Of a stretch of DNA of 64,000 bases, positions 44,831 to 54,249 are shown piece after piece (position 1 is the first letter of the stretch; each line of letters begins with the position of its first letter). A model generated the notes under the pieces. It made no database searches, was not told the origin of the DNA, and was given only the letters and a program-made list of their open reading frames with translations. The translations under genes were made by a program, and so were the position numbers. The stretch is from Dipteronia dyeriana (lineage: Eukaryota; Streptophyta; Magnoliopsida; Sapindales; Sapindaceae), in the NCBI GenBank assembly GCA_032871835.1, contig CM065298.1, positions 71,142,154 to 71,206,153 of the forward strand. Direction: 5' to 3'.

Positions 44831-44936
44831 TGGTATAGCAACTAGTTTTAGGGTAGTTCTAGTTCATTAAACATGTTCATGCATCATTTTTAAATTTATG
44901 CCAAAGCACTTGCACTTGTTTTAAATAAATAACTGA

Positions 44937-45819
44937 ATGAATGTTTTATTTATTTCAGCAATAATATCTTCTACATTACTTCAAATACTCGCAAACGACA
45001 AATTAACTGGTGATAACTACACTAAGTGGAAACTTAGCATTAATGCAATATTGGTCACCAAAGACCTCAAGTTTGTGCTTACGGAGGAATGTCCTCTAGT
45101 GCATGCTGCCAATGCCACACGAACTGTTCGTGAGGCATACGAGCGATGGGTCTCATCTGATGAGAAGGCCCGAACATATCTGTTGGCTTCTATGACGGAC
45201 GTGCTTGTCACAAAGCATGAAGCAATGACTTCAGTATTCGAAATCATGGAGTCATTACAAGCTATGTTCGGGCAGTCCTCCGAGCAAAAGCTATATAGAG
45301 TTGTTCGTTCCGCTATGCTCGCTCGCATGCATGAAGGAAGGTACATCAGTTTGGGAACATGCCCTGAGCATGATGTCCTACTTCAACAAGGCAGAAGTCA
45401 ATGACTGGGCCATTGATGAACGTAGTCAAGTGAGCATCATACTGACGACTCTTTCAAAGAGTTTCGATCTGTTTAAGAGCAACTACGGGATGAACAAGTT
45501 AAGGTTCAATCTCACACAGTTGCTCAATGAGCTCACTACCTTTGAGTCCTTGACTAAGGACAACAAAGGTAAGATCGCTGAGGCAAATATTGCCGAACCA
45601 TCTTCTTACTCTAATAATAAGAAGAGAAAGAGGTTTACTGGGAAAGCGAAGGGTAAGCACAAACCCAAAAATGCCAAAAGCAAGAAGAAGTCCAAGAAAA
45701 GTAAATATGATTTACTTGTTCTTGAGTCTTGTTTAGTGGAAGATGATTCTTTACCTTGGATAGTTGATTCGGGGGCCACTAACCATGTTTGTTCTTCTTT
45801 ACAGTGGACTGATTCTTAG
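44937..45819 (+). pseudogene. gag and protease of the nested copia element
   Basis: ATG at 44937. The capsid part has LANDKLTGDNYTKWKLSINA and YLLASMTDVLVTKHEAM, and a frameshift near 45330 splits it into two frames. After a lysine-rich stretch (about 45620-45710, KKRKRFTGKAKGKHKPKN) comes KYDLLVLESCLVEDD and the protease motif WIVDSGATNHVCSS (45759-45800), with the catalytic D-S-G. The CCHC zinc knuckle usually found between the basic stretch and the protease in this family is missing. A stop at 45817 cuts the frame. Confidence 0.85.
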
Positions 45820-48769
45820 ACACAGCTAGAGGAGCAAGCCTTCTCAATACGTGTGGGGTCAGGGGATGTCGTGTCGGCACGGGCAGTGGGCGTAATTAGA
45901 TTACATTTTTGTAATAATTATATATTATTGAACAATGTATTTTATATTCCTGGATTTACACAGAATTTGATTTCCATTTCTAAGTTGCTAGATCAAAAAT
46001 ATTTTGTTTCTTTTAATAATAAGTCTTTTATTATTGGAAAGAATGGTCTGAATATTTATTTAGGAATTAATGAAAATAATTTGTATGTGTTAAGACCTTT
46101 AATACATACTATACTGCTCAACACCGAAATGTTTAAGGTTGAAAAACAAAAAACTAAATGACATAAGATTTCTCCAGGTAATTACACGTATCTCTGACAT
46201 CTAAGGCTTGGTCATATTAACCTTGACAGGATAGACAGACTAGTAAAAAACGGACCTTTAAGTGAGTTAAAGGTTGGCACCTTACCTGTTTGTGAATCTT
46301 GTCTGGAAGGTAAGATGATTAAGAGACCTTTTTCTGGAAAAGGACTTAGAGTTAAAGAACCACTAGAGCTTATACATTTAGACATTTGCGGACTGATGAA
46401 TGATATATCTAGGGGTGGTTATGAGTATTATGTCACCTTTATAGATGACTACTCAAGATATGGATACGTCTACCTAATGCAACGGAAGTCGAAAACATTT
46501 GAAATGTTCAAAGAATTCTGAGCTGAAGTTGAGAATCAATTAGGTAGGACTATCAAGTCACTACGATCGGATCGTGGAGGTGAGTACCTTGACCAAGAGT
46601 TTAAAGACTTCATGGTCGAGCATGGGATAGTTTCTCAACTCACAGATCCCGGTACACCTTAAAAAAATGGTGTTGTAGAGAGGAGAAATAGAACCCTAAT
46701 GGAAATGGTGAGATCTATGATTAGTTTCTCATCATTACCAAATTCCTTCTGGGGATATGCATTACAAACAACAGCATACATTTTTGCCATCCAAATCTGT
46801 TTCTAAGACTCCCCTAGAGTTATGGAATAATAGTAAAGCTAGTTTGCGACATTTTCGTATATGAGGGTGTCCAACACACGTGCTAAAGAACAAAAGTGGA
46901 ATGCTAGACTCAAAGTCTATGGTCTGCCTGTTTGTAGGATACTCCAAGGAGACCAAAGGTGGAAACTTCTATATTCCCTAAGATAACAAAGTATTTGTAT
47001 CGACAAATGCAACGTTTCTTGAGGACAATTATATTAGTGACCATAAACCTCATTCTAAGATTGTATTGAATGAGTTAGGTCCTAGTGAGACTAGTGCTTC
47101 ATCAACAACAGTTGTTGATCTATAAACATCTGAGAGTCAGATGGTTCCTGATCAGGATACACTGCCACCTAGACGTAGTGAGAGGGTTGTGAGACAACCT
47201 GAACGCTGTTTAGGTATAGGTGAGGGACAAGGGGTTGTCTATGCTAATAGTATGGATGATCCATTGACATTTAAGAATGCAATGGAAGATCCTGATAAAG
47301 AGGAATGACTTAAAGCCATGAATCTCGAGATGGAGTCCATGTACTCTAACTCAGTCTGGGATCTTGTAGACTTACCCGATGGGGTAAAACCTATAGGGTG
47401 TAAGTGGATCTACAAGAGAAAGAGAGGAGTAAACGGGAAGGTAGAGACCTTCAAAGCAAGGCTAGTGGCCAAGGGTTATACCCAGAAAGAGGGGGTAGAT
47501 TATGAAGAGACATTCTCGCCAATAGCCATGTTTAAGTCTATTAGGATTCTCTTATCCATTGCTGCCTATTTTGATTACGAAATTCGGAAAATGGACGTCA
47601 AGACTGCATTCTTGAATGACAATCTTGATGAGAGCTTCTATATGATGCAACCAGAGGGATTCGTGTCTCCAGATCAAGAGCAAAAGGTTTGCAAGCTGCA
47701 AAGGTCCATCTATGGACTTAAGCAAGCATTTAGTTCTTGGAACATTAGGTTTAATAATATGATCAAAACCTATGGCTTCGAGCAAAACGTCGATGGGACT
47801 TGTGTCTATAAGTGCATCATTGATAAGAAAGTAGTTTTCTTGGTCCTATACATAGATGATATCCTACTCATTGGGAATGATGTGGGAGCGTTGTCTGATG
47901 CAAAGGGCTGGCTGGCTAGCCAATTCGAAATGAAAGATTTGGGAGAGGCGAGTTATGTTCTAGGGATCTAACTTATAAGGGATCGTAAGAACAAACTCAT
48001 AGCACTGTCTCAGGCATCATATATCGATAAGATTCTTGTGCGATTTTCGATGCAAAACTCCAAGAAAGGTAATTTACCTTCTAGGCATAGAGTTCACTTG
48101 TTTAAGGAATAGTGTCCTAAGACACCTCAAGAAGTTGAGGATAGGAGACGTGTACCCTATACATCGGGATTAGGTAGTCTCATGTATTATATGTTATGCA
48201 CGAGACCAGACATCTGCTATGCAGTGGGAGTAGTCAGCAGATACCAGTCCAACCCAGGATTGGATCATTGGGTTTCTGTTAAGAAAATTCTCAATTATCT
48301 TCGGAGAACGAGAGTCTATATGCTAGTGTGTTCTAGGCAGGATTTGATCCCGATAGGATACATGGATTCTGATTTTCAGTCAGACAGAGATTCTAGGAAA
48401 TCCACGTCTGGATCAGTATTCACCCTGGGTGGTGGAGCCATTGTATGCAGAAGTATCAAGCAATCTTGCATTGCTGACTCCACCATAGAAGCCGAATATG
48501 TAGCCGCTTGTGAAGCTGCTAAAAAGGCTGTTTGGCTCCGTAAGTTCTTGAGTGATCTAGAAGTTGTTCCAGATCTGGATAGGCCTATCACACTTTATTG
48601 TGATAATAGTGGTGTTGTGGCTAATTCCAAAGAACAAAAAAGCCACAAAAGAGGGAAGCATATAGAGAGAAAGTATCATCTCATTAGAGAGATAGTGCAG
48701 AGAGAGGATGTGATCGTCACCAAGATAGCCTCACAAGACAATCATGTTGATCCATTTACGAAGACCTAA
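45820..48769 (+). pseudogene. Integrase, reverse transcriptase and RNase H of the nested copia element
   Basis: GAG-pre-integrase at about 46200 (RLGHINLDRIDRL, CESCLEGKM); integrase core HLDICG, FIDDYSRYGYVY and SLRSDRGGEYL (46375-46590), with a stop where P-Q-Q-N-G is expected (near 46660); RT in 47318-47971 with WIYKRKRGVNGKVE, KMDVKTAFLND and LYIDDILLIGND (47845-47880); RNase H in 48182-48769 with YMDSDFQSDRDSRKSTSG, IEAEYVAACEAAKKA and YCDNSGVVANSK. Stops or shifts at about 46519, 47285, 47970 and 48110 separate the open pieces. The RT core is quite well kept. Confidence 0.9.
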
Positions 48770-48849
48770 CCGGCTAAAGTGTTTTTGGGTCACCTAGATG
48801 GTCTAGGGTTACGAGACATGCCTCACATGCTTTAGTGCAAGTGAGAGAG

Positions 48850-50295
48850 TGTTGGGGTTTATACCCTAAAGATGTAATTTGTAAATGGATTTATGAAATA
48901 AATAAAAAGAAAAATTCAATTCATTCTTGTTGTGTTGTTTATTTTATAACTTGTACATATATTTAACATCCAAGATTGCCAGATGTAATCTCAAAATGCG
49001 TATATGAGTGTCATATACGGATGGATACAGTAAGAGATGTGCAATCTAAAGAGTCCATAGATAGCAAATAATGCTGGGTACTTAGTTATGGTTAATCTAT
49101 AGCTGCGGTTCATTCTGTAATGTACGGTGATTCTATCATGAATCATTCATATGGAGATATGAGAATGGAGGCACCTTATATGATGTGATCATATAGGACT
49201 GGGCCATGAACTATATGAATCTCTCAACAAGATCTGTTTACCGATGAGATTCATATATATATCAACTAATGATGGCTATATGTGGGTGATCTTAATCCTG
49301 AATGTCTTATCTACTCCTTTAGGTTAGATCGTGGTCTTTGATATACCATGGCTGAGGTCGGTTGAAGTTCCCGATCAATATGCACCGTATGTTGGGATTG
49401 CGGTTTGGCTTGTGGTTAGGAAGGTTTGTACACAATAGTGGAATCAACTCTTTCTTGTGAGAAGTAGATGGTAGTTCCCTTAAGGGTTGATTTGGGGCTT
49501 GGACAGTATGAGCGCTCTTCTAATTCTGTGAGGAAATAAGATTTATTGTTTATTAGAGAATCAATGATACTTAAAGAATATATATAATTAGAGGGGTATA
49601 ACGGATGTTATGACCCAGTTCTAATTATGAACTATTATGGAGGATCACACCATATGTAATAGCTATATCGATGGACACCGAGTTGTAGCGGTCTGTGTAA
49701 AATCGTCTACAATTGAGAGAGTTCAGCTTCGGATTTTTAGTGGAATAACATCGGACTTAATAATCAAGGAATATTAATTAATGAGCTCAAAATACTGTGG
49801 GTCCATTAGGTCCCCTTGCTAGCCCGATTGATTTAGGTAACAAGGGTCACGGTTAATTAATTGGATTGTCCAATTAACCGTGTAACAAAAGTGACACGTA
49901 TATATTCAGGAATTAATTGAATAATGAGATTATTTAATTAATTAATATAAATAGTTAAATTAATTAAATAATTAGATTATTTAATTATACTGATGATTAT
50001 GAATTATTAATTAACTATTAATTGGAGGGTGTTAGTTGATATATGGATTTAGGTGAAGATAAAATAATAAGATTATTTTATTTTACTAAATCATTTATCT
50101 AAGTATTTGAATTTAAGTTTAAATTTAAAATACTAATTATCACTTTTAATATATTTGATATATTTAAAAAGGATAATTAAAAGATATATACCAATTAATA
50201 ACACAAGAGATTGCATTGGATGCAAATTGGTGTGTACACATGAAACAATAGTCAAAGGAAGAATTTTCATAGGATACAAATATTTGATACACATA

Positions 50296-50357
<62 letters not shown>

Positions 50358-50537
50358 GAGCAGATGCGTGAATATATATTTGTGAAGCAGTGCATGAATA
50401 TATATATGTGAAAGCAAGGCATAAAAGCGAGATTTGTGAAAGAAAAAAAAAGAAGTTTTTTTTTCTTGGTACGCATATCGAGATGAAATAAAAAAAAGTA
50501 TACATTGTGTTTTGTGTGCAATAAACAGAGAATATAA

Positions 50538-50583
<46 letters not shown>

Positions 50584-50994
50584 TCATGCTTTGTGTGTTT
50601 TTGAAACACAGAAGAAAGAGTTTGTTCAATTTCTCTACATCTTCCATTCAAATTCCTGAGACCGTGACACGCCCACACGCAGTTACCAGTCCCGGGAGAT
50701 AGCGAGGAAGATCGAGTGGTTCAGACAGGAGCACATTGTAAAGTGAAGAAGCTTTCAAACGTTGGTAAGATTGGTTCAGACAGGAGCATAACGTAAAGTG
50801 AAGGAGTCTCAAAATGTTGGTAAGATTTTATTCTTATGATTTTATTGATTACAATTTCCTGCGTTTACATGTTGTATGTATTAGTTCCGAAAAATAATTA
50901 CGAACCAAAGTTCACTGGTCCTAGATACAGATATGATATGTATAAAAATTTTAAAACCTAGTTCCGCTGCGTAACCGGTGAACGAGGTTCCAAT
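48850..50994 (+). repeat. 3' LTR of the nested copia element (about 2.1 kb)
   Basis: Starts TGTTGGGGTTTATACCC after a purine run (AGTGAGAGAG). Two (AT)n microsatellites (50296-50352 and 50537-50578) lie in it. The region 50660-50740 (CACGCCCACACGCAG, GATAGCGAGGAAGAT) and the end GTTCCGCTGCG are related to the end of the solo LTR at 4829-5408, which supports the long extent. The last bases (CCAAT) do not show the usual CA end. Confidence 0.7.
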
Positions 50995-50999
50995 AAAAG

Positions 51000-51420
51000 T
51001 ACCTAGGACAAGCTCCTATCCTTTCAAAACCAAAAATGAGAGAGATACTTCACTTGTACTTATCAATTTTGGAATTAGCAGCAAACTCAGTTCTAGTCAG
51101 AACAGAAGATGGAGTACAGAGGCCAGTATACTATACCAGTAAGGAACTTCTTCCAGCCGAAACAAGGTATTCACAGGGTATAAAAAATGGTCTTAGCATT
51201 GGTTTCGGCAGCAAGAAAGCTGAGGCCTTACTTTCAGGCTCATACAATCCAGGTCCTCACTGACTGCCCACTTAAGCAAATCTTACGGAAGCCAAAAATT
51301 TCAAGAAGACTAACCAAATGGGAAATCGAGCTAAGTGAGTTCGATATTCAATACGTCCCCAAGACATTCCTCAAAGGCCAGGCTGTAGCAGATTTTGTAG
51401 CATAATTCACAGAACCAAAC
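51000..51420 (+). pseudogene. pol RNase H of the 19 kb gypsy element (resumed)
   Basis: The gypsy coding sequence restarts directly after the copia target duplication: LHLYLSILELAANSVLVR, PVYYTSKELLPAETRYS, then, one frame over (51187-51405), ALVSAARKLRPYFQ and ILRKPKISRRLTKWEIELSE, and the linker GQAVADFVA. A frameshift lies near 51180. It matches in order the 4034-4372 domain of the minus-strand gypsy element. Confidence 0.82.
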
Positions 51421-51435
51421 CTGGAAGCGAAAAGA

Positions 51436-51900
51436 ATGCTGGGCAAAAGTTTCTTATGGAGATTATATGTTGATGGTTCCTCGAACACTTATGGAAATGG
51501 GGCAGGGATTGTAGTATGCACCCTAGAAAGAGATGACGTTGAATGTGCCATGGGATTCAATTTAAAAGCAATAAATAATCAAGCCGAGTACGAGGCGTTA
51601 CTAGCTAGACTTAGAGTATGCATTGCCCTCGGAGCAGATGAGGTCGAGATATTCAGTGACTCTCAGATAATCGTCAACCAAGTCTTGGACGAATACCAAG
51701 CTAGAGATGAAGGAATGATAGCTTATTGAGACATAGCAAAACAACTCCTTCAAAAATTCAAGGAATATAAGATTGTCTAGATTCTCAGGGAAGAGAATGA
51801 AAAGGCTGACGCTTTGTCCAAACTAGCATCAGTAACAATCACAATTGGACCAAAAAATATTCCAGTCACACATCTCCTCAGACCTAGTATAGTTAAGTCA
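51436..51900 (+). pseudogene. Second RNase H of the 19 kb gypsy element
   Basis: LYVDGSSNTYGNGAGIV (first aspartate), NNQAEYEALLARLR (glutamate) and IFSDSQIIVNQV (aspartate) give the D-E-D metal site, followed by EKADALSKLAS (about 51800). A stop at 51727 interrupts it. In contrast to the minus-strand element, the key residues are kept. Confidence 0.85.
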
Positions 51901-51959
51901 AAAAACTTAGAAATCTTAAAAATCCGAACACCGCCAGACGGTTGTATGACTCAACTGAA

Positions 51960-53120
51960 AAGATAACTAGAAGCCAAACATGTCAGGTACCGGTCAACAA
52001 GATACACATTGATCGAAGGAAAACTGTATAAAAAAGGATTTTCCTGAACACTTCAGAGATGTGTATCAGAGAAAGATGCATGTCGGATACTACAGGAAAT
52101 CCATGGCAGAGTATGTGGAAATCATACTTGAGGCAAAAGTTTGGCACACGAGGTACTCAGACAAGGTTATTATTGTCCCTCTCATCGTTCTCGGATGCAC
52201 AACGATGTTCAAAAAGTTGCAATACATGCCAAAGGATCACCAATGATATCCGACAGCCTCCTAAAAAACTCAGAAGCCTTACGTCCCCATGGCCATTTGC
52301 CATGTGGGGTTTGGACTTAATTGGCCCAATGCCAGCAGAGATAGGGGTGGACCAAAGCATCCAATAGTTGCCGTTGATTATTTCACAAAATGGACGGAAG
52401 CCGAAGCAGTAGTACACATCACAGAAGCAAATACCATAAACTTTGTGAAGAAAAATATACTCTACAGGTTTGGAGTTCCAAGCACTATCATCACTGACAA
52501 CGACACCCAGTTTGATAATCTAAAATTTAGAAAGTTTTGTAAATAATACCAAATTACCAATTGCTACGCCACACCTGCCCACCCTTAAACGAATGGGCAG
52601 GATGAAGCAGTAAACAAAATCATCAAGCACACATTCAAAGAAAAGCTTGATGCCAAGAAAGGAAGTTGGGTTGAAAAACTTCCTGAGGTATTATGGGCAT
52701 ATCGGACGACAACAAGGACTTCTACAAGAGAAACTCCATTCACTTTAGCATTCAGAACAGAAGTTGTTATCCCTATAAAAACATCATACGCATCACCGAG
52801 GGTCAGGCTATATGATGAAGACCAGAATGTTGATATGCTGTTACAAAGTCTACATGAGCTAGAAGAGAAAAGGGAGAAATACCGAATACGAAATATGGCA
52901 TATCAGCAAAGAGTGGCTCGCCACTACAACTAGGAGACCTGATACTCAGAAAAGTATCACTAAACATAAAAAACAAAGTTATCGGCTCCTTGGCTGACAA
53001 ATGGGAAGGCCCGTACAAGATTGAATGAGTAGCTGGTCACGGAGAATATTGAATTGCACGACCAGATAGAGGGATCATACCCCGGCCGTGCAACGCCCAA
53101 TACTTGAAGATTTTTTATCC
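51960..53120 (+). pseudogene. Integrase of the 19 kb gypsy element
   Basis: Zinc-finger end CNTCQR (about 52216-52235), then PWPFAMWGLDLIGPMP (52288-52335). A frameshift follows, and in the next frame VDYFTKWTEAEAV (52371-52410), VPSTIITDNDTQF (52477-52515) and GQDEAVNKIIKHTFKEKLD (52595-52650), which supply the D-D-E residues. LPEVLWAYRTTTRTSTRETP and the C-terminal WEGPYKI block (near 53005) follow. Stops at about 52544, 52587 and 52931. Confidence 0.85.
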
Positions 53121-54249
53121 TTGAAATTTTGTTTCCTTTTTAGTTTGGACAATTTTAGTCAGGATAGTTATTAGTTTTGAAATTTAATCATTGTTTATTT
53201 TGCAGTTATAAATAAAAACCCAACTCGGGATTTCAGAAATCTAAAGCATATGACAATAAGAACATATGAAAGACGAGTATGATGATAAGAACATGCAAAT
53301 AAAATGGTCGGGGCCATAAATTTGTAAAAAAATCCCGAATGGGCAGAGAAGCTCAAAGGAGCACGCCAGCCGAGCAAGGTCAGTCAACCTTAGCCAAAAG
53401 GCAAACCCGATGTACCAGATTTTTGAAAACGGCTCGGGCGCAGTCGGGAAAAATCCTGGTGAGATACACAACTGTGTTAAGCAGTTCAAAAGCTTAACGA
53501 TTCGACAAACCCTTGAACAGAAAACTAAGGAGACCTCCTCAGTAACTTGTGTAAGGACTCGAACATAGAATCATGGTGAGCCTTGATGTAATGTTTGGGT
53601 AGCAACTGAGTATGAAATGCGAGTATAAATCTACTTGCTTGTTTCAAGATGGTTTGGTTTATAACATTAGCCAGTTCAAGAAGATAGTTGACACGAATAG
53701 ATTGCATTAGCCAATTTAATAAGATACTTGGCATTAGAAAATCGTTCCGAGTAAATAAAACAAGGTTAAATAAGATACTCGGTAAAGTTACTCGGATAAT
53801 AGAGTTAGTCAGTTCAATAAGATACTTGACGTTAGAAGCTATTCCAAATAACAAAACCAAGTTAAATATGATACTCGGTACTCGATTAAATTACTTGAGC
53901 AATAAAGTCAGCCGGTTTAAACAAAATACTTGGCTTTCTGAATAAAGCAGTTCACTATGAAACTTCATTGATTAAAATCTTTAAAAGGTGGAAATTTTTA
54001 CAAAAATGACTTCAAGGTTGGGATGAGGATTTGGAACTTTTATCGATACTCGGGTCAGGCACCATCTCGTATTCATGGAAAAGACTTTCATTTGAAAGTC
54101 AGGCGATTGTGTCGACAAAGTCATCCAACCACTCAATATAATCTGCTCCAGGGATCAGACCAATATCAGATGTCGAGCCATCCACACCAGATTCCTGACT
54201 GGCATAGAAGGTCGAGAGAGAATGTTCTGATGAGAACTCCAAATGCATA
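53121..54249 (+). other. 3' non-coding part of the gypsy element with tandem repeats
   Basis: No plus-strand protein. Between 53710 and 53950 about two and a half units of roughly 100 bases (starts near 53710, 53808 and 53908) repeat AATAAGATACTTGGC-type and AAGTTAAATATGATACTCGG-type phrases. Variable tandem repeats are known in the 3' region of Tat-type elements. Confidence 0.65.

Larger units (their letters stand above)
43705..50994 (+). mobile_element. Ty1/copia retrotransposon nested in the gypsy pol gene
   Basis: It starts TGTTGGGGTTTATGCCC and is flanked by AAAAG on both sides (43700-43704 and 50995-50999). Gypsy RT sequence runs up to 43704 and resumes, in the same reading frame, after 50994. 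It contains gag, protease, integrase, RT and RNase H in copia order and LTR-like sequence at both ends, 7290 bases. The two LTRs match only over their first 470 bases or so. Coding parts are broken. Confidence 0.92.

Noticed and set aside
50133..50678. Open frames of 113-181 codons rich in Ile-Tyr
   Set aside because: They are translations of (AT)n microsatellites within a copia LTR.
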